A stretch of 5,178 nt of DNA, taken from Verrucomicrobiota bacterium (lineage in GTDB: Bacteria > Verrucomicrobiota > Verrucomicrobiia > Chthoniobacterales > UBA10450). Below the pieces are notes generated by a model. The model had not been told where the DNA came from and made no database searches. It saw only the letters and a program-made list of their open reading frames with translations. This document shows positions 1-5,178 of this stretch, one piece after another (positions within the stretch are counted from its first letter, which is position 1; each line of letters starts with the position of its first letter). Both the position numbers and the translations under genes were made by a program. The stretch is from positions 1-5,178 of the forward strand of contig QHOJ01000206.1 in assembly GCA_003218735.1 (NCBI GenBank), read 5' to 3'.

Positions 1-480
1 GAGAAGAAAACCGGATCCCTTTTTGCCGCAGCGGCGGAATTGGCCGCGCTCATCAGTGAGGCTGATACGAACGTGATCCAAACATTCAGGAATTTTGGAG
101 TTCAAGTCGGGACGGCTTATCAGATTTACGATGATTGCCTCGATCTCGCCGGGAACGAGAGCGTCACTGGCAAAACGCTTGGGACCGACCTGCGCAAAGG
201 CAAGTTTACTCTGCCGGTTTTGATTTTCCTGCGTTCGGCCTCGGACTTTGAACGGGAACGTTGTTGCCAGCTCGTGTTGGAAGAACGAATCGAAGAGATG
301 ACCGAGCTGTTGCGGAACGGCGCAGCTAACGGTGCGCTGAACGAGTCAATCGCCGCCGGCAGCGACTTAATTCGCGAAGCGCAAGCCACGCTGGATGGAA
401 TCGCGCTAAATTCATACGCGGATGCACTCCTCGCGCTTGGCGATGCGTTGCGCGAAATGTTCGATCAACTTCGCGTATAA
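1..480 (+). CDS. Polyprenyl diphosphate synthase, long-chain type (5'-partial)
   Basis: C-terminal part of a trans-isoprenyl diphosphate synthase, the cytoplasmic enzyme that adds isopentenyl diphosphate units to an allylic primer to make chains for quinone tails or other polyprenyl lipids. The frame is open from base 1, so the start and the first Asp-rich motif lie off the left edge; 159 residues remain. Visible are the family's KTGSLFAAAAELAA-like segment at the very start, the second Asp-rich motif DDCLD (window residues 44-48, nt 130-144), which binds Mg2+ and diphosphate, and the following GTDLRKGKFTLPV block (61-73). That last block resembles octaprenyl/heptaprenyl synthases (IspB/HepT type) more than farnesyl synthases (IspA). 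A TTG at 40 would delete conserved sequence and is not the true start. The gene stops 75 bp before radC on the same strand. Family assignment is secure; chain length and gene name cannot be settled from this fragment. Confidence 0.93.
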   Translation, partial: EKKTGSLFAAAAELAALISEADTNVIQTFRNFGVQVGTAYQIYDDCLDLAGNESVTGKTLGTDLRKGKFTLPVLIFLRSASDFERERCCQLVLEERIEEMTELLRNGAANGALNESIAAGSDLIREAQATLDGIALNSYADALLALGDALREMFDQLRV

Positions 481-487
481 AATTGCC

Positions 488-548
488 TTTGGAGGGTCGA
501 GCTCCTGCGAGACCTCGGTTCGGCGTCGCGGGAGCTCCGCCCTCCAGA
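488..548 (+). repeat. Long imperfect hairpin, REP-like, between the prenyl synthase gene and radC
   Basis: Arms 491-510 and 526-545 pair over 20 positions: 17 Watson-Crick pairs, two G-U wobbles (497/539 and 506/530) and one C-C mismatch (498/538), around a 15-nt loop (511-525). Bases 488-490 and 546-548 add two pairs and one wobble. Each arm has the palindrome GAGCTC at its core (499-504, 532-537), and the element ends in GGAGGG/CCCTCC. No T-run follows on either strand, so it does not look like a classical intrinsic terminator. Its size, GC richness and position resemble dispersed palindromic (REP-type) elements, but this window holds only one copy, so the repeat status is inferred. It ends 7 bp before the radC start. 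Confidence 0.7.
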
Positions 549-555
549 ATCTGAT

Positions 556-1251
556 ATGTCGCAGCTAAAGATTCACGAGATGCCGCCGGACGAGCGGCCG
601 CGCGAAAAACTGCTCGCCCGCGGTGCGGACGCGCTCACTGACGCGGAGTTGATTGCGATTCTTCTGCGAACCGGCCGTGTTGGTCGAAACGTCGTCGAGA
701 TCGCGCGTGACCTATTAAAAGAGTACGGATCGCTGGAAGGGGCGAGTCGTTGCGGGATCAAAGAGTTGCGGAAGATTGCCGGCATCGGCGAGACCAAAGC
801 GGTGGAGTTGGTGGCGGCGTTCAGTTTGGGCAAACGGCTGGCGCGAGAAAAATTGTCGAAGCAAAAACTCGATTCACCTGAACTGGTTCATGAATTGGTC
901 GGCGCAGAAATGCGAATGCTGCGTAAAGAATCATTGCGCGTTCTATTGCTCGATACGCGCTACCGTTTTGTCGGCTTCGAAGAAATCTCGATCGGCAGTG
1001 TGAATGAAAGCATCGCCCACCCGCGCGATGTTTTTCGGCCGGCAGTGATCGCTTTCGCGTATGCGGTTATTGTGGTGCACAATCATCCTTCCGGCGATGC
1101 CTCGCCAAGCCAGGCAGACCACAGTCTGACAAGACGTTTGGCCGAAGCCGCAGAGCTTCTGCAAATTAAGTTGCTCGATCACATCATCATTGGCGCCCCC
1201 GCCGAGGGGAACCCTGGCTATTTTAGTTTCAAGGAAGCAGGCGTTCTATAG
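556..1251 (+). CDS. radC: RadC family protein (UPF0758): HhH plus JAB/MPN+ domain
   Basis: A 231-aa protein of the usual length for the family. The N-terminal block has the typical PPDERPREKLL and ALTDAELIAILLRTG signatures (about residues 10-40). A helix-hairpin-helix DNA-binding motif centres on IAGIGETKA (74-82). The C-terminal JAB/MPN+ metalloprotease-like domain carries the family hallmark HNHPSGDASPSQAD (175-188), giving metal-site residues H175, H177 and D188, and ends with LLDHIIIG and GYFSFKEAG blocks. The historical name implies DNA repair, but a repair role is not well supported for the family; the fold predicts a zinc-dependent hydrolase acting on an unknown substrate, in the cytoplasm. 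The ATG at 556 fits the family N-terminus. No clear Shine-Dalgarno sequence precedes it, because the hairpin at 488-548 occupies the leader. It lies between a prenyl synthase gene and lpxA on the same strand, without an obvious functional link. Confidence 0.95.
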   Translation: MSQLKIHEMPPDERPREKLLARGADALTDAELIAILLRTGRVGRNVVEIARDLLKEYGSLEGASRCGIKELRKIAGIGETKAVELVAAFSLGKRLAREKLSKQKLDSPELVHELVGAEMRMLRKESLRVLLLDTRYRFVGFEEISIGSVNESIAHPRDVFRPAVIAFAYAVIVVHNHPSGDASPSQADHSLTRRLAEAAELLQIKLLDHIIIGAPAEGNPGYFSFKEAGVL

Positions 1252-1260
1252 GAAGAAAAT

Positions 1261-1285
1261 TCGAAATCCGAATATCGAATCCGAA
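1261..1285 (+). repeat. Short degenerate tandem repeat in the radC-lpxA gap
   Basis: The 40-bp gap before lpxA holds two imperfect copies of one unit: TCGAAATCCGAA at 1261-1272 and TCGAATCCGAA at 1275-1285, the second lacking one A and the copies separated by TA. The unit is rich in CGAA and differs in composition from the flanking genes. It takes up most of the leader of lpxA, where no well-placed ribosome binding site is visible; an ACGGA at 1286-1290 is only one base from the ATG, too close for ordinary spacing. Two short copies could be chance. Confidence 0.35.
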
Positions 1286-1291
1286 ACGGAA

Positions 1292-2104
1292 ATGATCTCC
1301 GCGAAAATTCATTCCACGGCTCTTGTCGAACCGGGCGCGCGAATTGGCGCCGACGTAGAGATCGGTCCGTTTTCGGTCATTGGACCACAGGCAATGATTG
1401 GTGAGAAGACGATCGTGCAGTCGCACGTCGTCATTGAGGGAAATGTTGCGATCGGCACCGACAACTTCGTCGGACATGGAGCGATTATTGGCGCGCCGCC
1501 GCAGGATCTTTCGTTCTCGCTGGAACGAAACACGAAAGTCGAGATCGGAAACAATAACGTGATTCGTGAATACTGCACGATTCATCGCGGCAGCCCGGAA
1601 GGCAGCGTCACCAAAATCGGTCACAAAAATTTCCTGATGGCGGGGGCTCACATCGGCCACAATTGCGAGATCGGGACCAACGTCATCATCGCCAACAATT
1701 GTTTGTTGGCCGGTCACGTCCGCGTGGACGATGGGGCATTCCTCGGCGGTGGATCGACATTTCATCAGCATATGCACGTCGGACGCCTGGTGATGGTGCA
1801 AGGCAGTGCCGCCTTTGGCAAAGATCTGCCGCCGTTCGTTATCGCCGCCGAGCGCAATTCGGTTTTTGGAGTCAACGTCATCGGTTTGAAGCGGGCCGGT
1901 TTTAGCGTGCAGGATCGCGATCAAATCAAAAACGCATTCAAACTGCTTTACACGAGCGGACTGAACATCTCGCAGGTAATGGAGAAAGCCGCTGTAATGA
2001 AATTTGGAGAGGCGGCACGGGAATTTTTCGCGTTTGTTGCAGCAGCGAAAAAGCGCGGAATTTGCCCGCTCAAACGCGGCGGCGCGGACGAGAACTCGAT
2101 CTAG
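1292..2104 (+). CDS. lpxA: Acyl-[ACP]-UDP-N-acetylglucosamine O-acyltransferase (LpxA)
   Basis: A 270-aa enzyme for the first step of lipid A synthesis: transfer of a 3-hydroxyacyl chain from acyl carrier protein to the 3-OH of UDP-GlcNAc, in the cytoplasm, as a trimer. The N-terminal two-thirds is a left-handed beta-helix of hexapeptide repeats (for example GARIGADVEIGPF), followed by a helical C-terminal domain from about residue 200. Matching by eye to E. coli LpxA (262 aa), the catalytic His125 is H123, and His122, His144 and His160 are H120, H142 and H158. The acyl-ruler position Gly173 is G171, which suggests a chain of about C14 rather than C10. Asn198 is kept (N195), but Glu200 near the nucleotide site is Ile (I197). 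The ATG at 1292 is chosen because it gives the normal MISAKIHSTALVEPGA start; an upstream TTG at 1190 only adds residues read out of frame from radC. The usual partners lpxD, fabZ and lpxB are absent from this window. Confidence 0.96.
   Translation: MISAKIHSTALVEPGARIGADVEIGPFSVIGPQAMIGEKTIVQSHVVIEGNVAIGTDNFVGHGAIIGAPPQDLSFSLERNTKVEIGNNNVIREYCTIHRGSPEGSVTKIGHKNFLMAGAHIGHNCEIGTNVIIANNCLLAGHVRVDDGAFLGGGSTFHQHMHVGRLVMVQGSAAFGKDLPPFVIAAERNSVFGVNVIGLKRAGFSVQDRDQIKNAFKLLYTSGLNISQVMEKAAVMKFGEAAREFFAFVAAAKKRGICPLKRGGADENSI
2101..2104. other. Overlapping convergent stop codons in one CTAG
   Basis: The palindrome CTAG supplies TAG to lpxA on the + strand (2102-2104) and TAG to the hydrolase gene on the - strand (complement of 2101-2103). 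The two genes therefore converge with a 4-bp overlap and no room for a terminator between them; any 3' end signal must lie inside the opposite coding sequence. Confidence 0.9.
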
Positions 2105-2865
2105 CGAGAAGTCGACGGCGCGCCGGCGAGATGCGCCAGCGCGGCGGCGGTAAACGCCGGCGCCATCGAACCGAACACAGGTCCATGGGCGCCATTCGGT
2201 ACAATCCAGAGCGCCGACTGCGGAATCCCGCGAAATAGCTCAATCGCCATCTCGACCGGATAAAAAGGGTCGCGGTCACCGTGCACGATCAGCGTTCGCG
2301 CTGTGATCGTGCCGAGCAGCGCCGGCGTGAACGCCATGTCGTCGTAACTTGTGGCAAACGATCGTGTCATATCATAAAGCTGCAGGATCTGCTCGTCACC
2401 ATGGACATGGCGACTCCGCAGTATGTTGCGTTCGGCATCGGGCAGGCGCTCAAAGGCTTCTCTGGTGAATTGCGCCGCCGCATCGCGGAGCGGCTGCGGA
2501 AAATACGGCGTTGCACTTACGAGAACCATGGCTGCGATTCGATCGGGCTGCATTGTGGCGACGTGAAGCAGAGTTTTTGCGCCCATGCTCATGCCGATGG
2601 CCTTGGTCCGCGCGATTCGAAGATGGTCGAGCAACGCCAGGAGATCCCTCCCACATTGGCGGAATGTGAAGCGCCGGGCGGGATTCGTGGATTGCCCGTG
2701 CCCGCGCAGATCGGGCACTATAACGCGATAGCCGTCGGGATCAGCGGTAAAGATGTGGCGCCAATCGCTGCCGATACCCATGCCTCCGTGCAGAAGCAGG
2801 AGCGGCTCACCTTCCCCGCGCACTTCGTAATACATCTCGAATCCATTCAGGGAGACAAGCGGCAT
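2101..2865 (-). CDS. Alpha/beta hydrolase, substrate unknown
   Basis: A 254-aa single-domain alpha/beta-hydrolase with no signal peptide, so cytoplasmic. The oxyanion-hole HGG is at residues 26-28 and the PDLRGHGQS block at 51-59. The nucleophile elbow GMSMG (91-95) gives S93, the HGDRDPFYP segment (195-203) gives the likely acid D199, and NGAHGP (224-229) gives the base H227. A helical lid spans roughly 120-185. The complete triad predicts an active esterase, lactonase or C-C hydrolase; the family is too broad to name a substrate. The ATG at 2865 gives the normal short strand preceding the HGG motif. Its start is 7 bp after the stop of the PgeF-like gene, so the two are probably co-transcribed, and no clear ribosome binding site is seen in the gap. 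Its 3' end overlaps lpxA by 4 bp. Confidence 0.9.
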   Translation of the reverse strand: MPLVSLNGFEMYYEVRGEGEPLLLLHGGMGIGSDWRHIFTADPDGYRVIVPDLRGHGQSTNPARRFTFRQCGRDLLALLDHLRIARTKAIGMSMGAKTLLHVATMQPDRIAAMVLVSATPYFPQPLRDAAAQFTREAFERLPDAERNILRSRHVHGDEQILQLYDMTRSFATSYDDMAFTPALLGTITARTLIVHGDRDPFYPVEMAIELFRGIPQSALWIVPNGAHGPVFGSMAPAFTAAALAHLAGAPSTSR

Positions 2866-2872
2866 ATCGAAT

Positions 2873-3532
2873 CTATTTAAAGCCGAGTAGCGCGAGCATG
2901 CGGCCGGTGCGTCCTTTTTCGGCGCGATAGGAGTAATAATGCTCGAGATCGCAAGCTGTGCAGGTGCCGCTATCGTAGATTCTCTTTACGCCCTGCGCGC
3001 GACATTGTTCGATAATCGTCGCGGCAAAATCGATCTCGTAGTGCGGCGGGCGAATGCAGGGGCTGAGTTGAACGATCAGTTCAGCAGGGTTTGAACCGAA
3101 GCGCTCAATCATTTGCGTAATTGCGTTGGGCACGACGCCGAGCTCAGTGCCTTTGCGCCCGGAATGCACCAGTCCAATCACCGGCGTTTTCGGATCCACA
3201 ATGTAAACCGCGCAACAATCGGCGACGTAAACGCCGAGCGCGACGCGCGGTTGATCTGTGATGATGCCATCGCGACCGGAGAATTCTTTGTTCCTTTCCA
3301 CCGGTGCGTCCGCAATTGCGATTCTGTTGCCGTGAATTTGTTGGGCCGTGAGCAGCGGCCAGTCGCCGACGCAGATTGCGTCGCGGATTTCGCAATGCGC
3401 CGCATCGAGCCGCTTTAACACTTCGGCTTTATCGTGCGAGACGTCGATCCCAGCGATTCGCTGCGTAAAAACATGACGACAATTCGGCAGCTCTGCCAAG
3501 GCAGCGAAATATTCAACAGGCAGAGATTGCAC
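2873..3532 (-). CDS. pgeF: Laccase-domain protein, PgeF/YfiH (DUF152) family
   Basis: A 219-aa cytoplasmic protein of the multicopper-oxidoreductase-like 'laccase domain' family (YfiH/YlmD/LACC1). Members have been reported as peptidoglycan-editing factors that remove wrong first residues from MurNAc precursors, and as purine nucleoside enzymes. The Cys/His metal site is present: H67 in QQIHGN, C106 in VADCCAV and H123 in LVHSGRKGT. The C-terminus has the family block CTACDLEHYYSYRAEKGRTGR (191-211). Two departures: the usual HAGWRGT is HSGRKGT here, with the Trp lost, and the segment between the start and QQIHGN is short, without the common NLGxHVGD-like stretch, so the protein is below the usual 240-270 aa. 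The GTG at 3532 is chosen because VEYFAALAELPNCRHVFTQR matches the family's normal start; the frame is open to a TGA at 3578-3580 but has no ATG, GTG or TTG above 3532. Family call is firm; exact activity is inferred. Confidence 0.88.
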   Translation of the reverse strand: MQSLPVEYFAALAELPNCRHVFTQRIAGIDVSHDKAEVLKRLDAAHCEIRDAICVGDWPLLTAQQIHGNRIAIADAPVERNKEFSGRDGIITDQPRVALGVYVADCCAVYIVDPKTPVIGLVHSGRKGTELGVVPNAITQMIERFGSNPAELIVQLSPCIRPPHYEIDFAATIIEQCRAQGVKRIYDSGTCTACDLEHYYSYRAEKGRTGRMLALLGFK

Positions 3533-3611
3533 TAAATCGATTACCCGCAGCAGATACGTCGACTCATTCGCCTTCGTTCAAGGCAGGCTTTCGCTCGAGA
3601 CGGCAACCGCT

Positions 3612-5178
3612 CTACCGCGATAAGCTGGACTTTGGCTTTCCGGTCGCATCAACATCACTGCCCGTATAGTACGTTTTCGTTCGCGTCGCGCGTGGCGTCA
3701 GGTTGGCGAACGATTCGGTGTAGGTACTCTGCGCACCGGTCACGCGGTCGAACTCCGCAAGCGCGGAGTTGTAGCCGAAGAGCGCCTGCAACCGCGTCGA
3801 TTGTGCAGTGAGCAGCTGGACCTGAGCGTTGAGCACATCCAACTGCGTTCCCGCGCCGGCGTCCAGCCGCGCCTTGGCCAGGCGCAGCGCTTCCTCGGCT
3901 TGCTCCACGTTTTTCTCCTGGCTCTGAATCAATTCGCGGTCCTGCTGCAAATTTGAGTAGGCTTGTTGTACTTCCAGTTCAACCTGCCGAACGTCGTCAT
4001 CGTAAGTGATTTTGGTCTCTGAAAGGAGAGCGCGCTGTTGTTTGACCTGACCATATATCGCGCCGCTGTCCCAAATCGGCACGCTGCCCTGGACCTGCGC
4101 GAGCCAACCTTTCGAAATATCATGCCAGCTCGAATTGGTTGGCGAGCTGACCCATTCGCCGCCCCCGGTTGTGTTGATGGTTGGAAGAAACTGCCCCAGC
4201 GCTACATGCACTTGCTCGATCTGGTTCAAAACATTTGCCCGCGCCTGTTTGAGAAACGGGCGCCGCTGTTTTCCAAGCTCGATCGCATCGACCAGCGCGA
4301 TGTTGCGCGGGATGTATGGCATTTCACCAACAACCTCGAGCGGCGGATTCTCTCCGCGCAAGGGGTTAAAATCGAGGCCGATGGTCTTGGCCAGCGCCAA
4401 CTTCGAGATTCGATAATTGTTTTGCGCGGTGATCAGATTCGGAATTTGATTGTAGAGTGCGACTTCTGCTTGCAGCACGTTGAACCGCGGGACCGTTCCG
4501 GCCTCGAACCGATTTTGCTGGTCCTTCAGCTGGCTCTCCAAGAGATGGACCGACTGTTCCTGTACACCAATCAGCGCCTTATTAACTACAATCTGATAGA
4601 ATTGTGTTTTCACTATCGAGATGACCTGGTCAAGCGTATTGCGGAACGCGAAGTAGGCGCTGTCTCGCTGAAAGAAGGTTCCACGAATCGACGGCCAGGT
4701 TGTTCCATTAAAAACCAGCTGCGTTCCAAGGACGCTGATGCTGTAGGATACATCGCTCAGTTGAGTATTCGTGACAGTTGGATTCGGCGTTGGACTGGCC
4801 ATTGCCTGGGGATCCCCGACCTGCGAGGCGGGTGAGTTAACAATAGATGCGGCCCCGGCTGTGGTCGCGGTTCCAAGCGTTGTACTGTTTCCGCTCGTTC
4901 CTCCTCCCAATATCCGGGCGCCTATCAGGTTCGGATCAGTCCATTCAAAAGTCCCGCTGGGGGTGATATGCGGCAACGCCTGGGCCCGAATCTGAATGAT
5001 CACGCCTTTCGTCCGTTTGATCTCCTGTTCCGCGCGGAGAATATCAGGATTGCGTTGCAGCGCGGTCAAGATTGCTTTATCGAGAGTAAAAGTGGGAACA
5101 CCGCGTGCCGACAATGTTTCGTTGCTTGCCGACGTCGATCCTTCGCCCGCACCGGCGCGCACCACCGAGCCTGCAGAA
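3612..5178 (-). CDS. TolC-family outer-membrane efflux/secretion channel (5'-partial)
   Basis: An outer-membrane factor that would form a trimeric beta-barrel and periplasmic alpha-tunnel for an RND or ABC efflux pump or type I secretion. The frame is open through the right edge; the GTG at 5165 is probably not the start, since the expected signal peptide would lie beyond it. Numbering from that GTG, 517 residues are visible with two OEP repeats. Repeat 1 starts at FTLDKAILTALQRNP (26-40) and contains QNRFEAGTVPRFNVLQAEVAL (217-237). Repeat 2 starts near VDAIELGKQRRPFL (292-305) and contains GSVPIWDSGAIYGQVKQQ (360-377), then the long helix with AKARLDAGAGTQLDVLNAQ (430-448) and YNSALAEFDRVTG (465-477). 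A Ser/Thr/Gly/Pro-rich insertion (about 86-138) interrupts the first barrel loop. The tail after 477 is polar and probably periplasmic. No pump or adaptor gene is in view, so the partner is unknown; the downstream PgeF-like gene starts 79 bp away. Confidence 0.93.
   Translation of the reverse strand, partial: SAGSVVRAGAGEGSTSASNETLSARGVPTFTLDKAILTALQRNPDILRAEQEIKRTKGVIIQIRAQALPHITPSGTFEWTDPNLIGARILGGGTSGNSTTLGTATTAGAASIVNSPASQVGDPQAMASPTPNPTVTNTQLSDVSYSISVLGTQLVFNGTTWPSIRGTFFQRDSAYFAFRNTLDQVISIVKTQFYQIVVNKALIGVQEQSVHLLESQLKDQQNRFEAGTVPRFNVLQAEVALYNQIPNLITAQNNYRISKLALAKTIGLDFNPLRGENPPLEVVGEMPYIPRNIALVDAIELGKQRRPFLKQARANVLNQIEQVHVALGQFLPTINTTGGGEWVSSPTNSSWHDISKGWLAQVQGSVPIWDSGAIYGQVKQQRALLSETKITYDDDVRQVELEVQQAYSNLQQDRELIQSQEKNVEQAEEALRLAKARLDAGAGTQLDVLNAQVQLLTAQSTRLQALFGYNSALAEFDRVTGAQSTYTESFANLTPRATRTKTYYTGSDVDATGKPKSSLSR

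Noticed and set aside
491..545. Hairpin as a classical Rho-independent terminator
   Set aside because: No T-rich run follows the stem on either strand, and the stem is much longer than usual terminators.
1190..1291. N-terminal extension of LpxA from a TTG inside radC
   Set aside because: The added residues are the radC end read in another frame and do not resemble the LpxA N-terminus; the ATG at 1292 gives the canonical start.
1229..1924. 231-codon open frame on the - strand opposite lpxA
   Set aside because: It lies antisense to a clearly recognised lpxA, its translation has no recognisable domain, and such frames are expected opposite genes of this base composition.
2281..2880. 199-codon open frame on the + strand opposite the alpha/beta hydrolase
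   Set aside because: Shadow of a gene with a complete catalytic triad; the translation is Cys/His/Arg-rich without a family pattern.
3570..3584. Small inverted repeat GCCTT/AAGGC in the gap between the TolC and PgeF-like genes
   Set aside because: Only a 5-bp stem with a 5-nt loop and no T-run; too weak to call a terminator or operator.
3533..3611. Possible promoter for the PgeF-like gene (TTGAAC with a TATC-like box on the - strand)
   Set aside because: The -35 match is 4 of 6, the spacing is 19 nt and the -10 match is poor; expected by chance. Nothing else was seen in this 79-bp gap.
4038..4835. 265-codon open frame on the + strand opposite the TolC-family gene
   Set aside because: Fully inside the well-supported outer-membrane factor gene; no domain or start signal is evident.

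Overview
This is an ordinary chromosomal stretch from a Gram-negative bacterium of moderately high GC content. An lpxA (lipid A synthesis) and a TolC-type outer-membrane channel show the double membrane. Weak or absent Shine-Dalgarno sequences, an orphan lpxA and a long GAGCTC-cored intergenic hairpin suggest the PVC group, possibly a soil Verrucomicrobiota lineage. That placement rests on general familiarity and not on a marker gene, so I hold it loosely.

Left half, + strand: the 3' part of a long-chain polyprenyl diphosphate synthase (1-480, start lost off the left edge); a 75-bp gap almost filled by a near-perfect hairpin (488-548); radC, encoding a HhH/JAB-domain protein (556-1251); a 40-bp gap with a short degenerate tandem repeat; and lpxA (1292-2104). 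The three genes lie in the same direction at close spacing and could be co-transcribed. Two of them serve the envelope: polyprenyl carriers or quinone tails, and lipid A.

Right half, - strand, read from right to left: a TolC-family outer-membrane efflux protein (3612 to beyond the right edge, start missing); a 79-bp gap; a laccase-domain protein of the PgeF/YfiH type (2873-3532, GTG start); and, 7 bp further, an alpha/beta hydrolase (2101-2865). The last two look like one transcriptional unit. lpxA and the hydrolase gene converge with no gap: their stop codons overlap within the single palindrome CTAG at 2101-2104.

Coding density is very high, and no stretch over 300 bases lacks a gene. I found no tRNA, rRNA, CRISPR array, transposase, phage gene or defence system, and no sign of an undescribed multi-gene system. 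The best leads are modest: the hairpin in the radC leader, a low-complexity insertion in the first surface loop of the TolC homologue, departures from consensus in the PgeF-like and LpxA proteins, and the zero-gap convergent gene pair.
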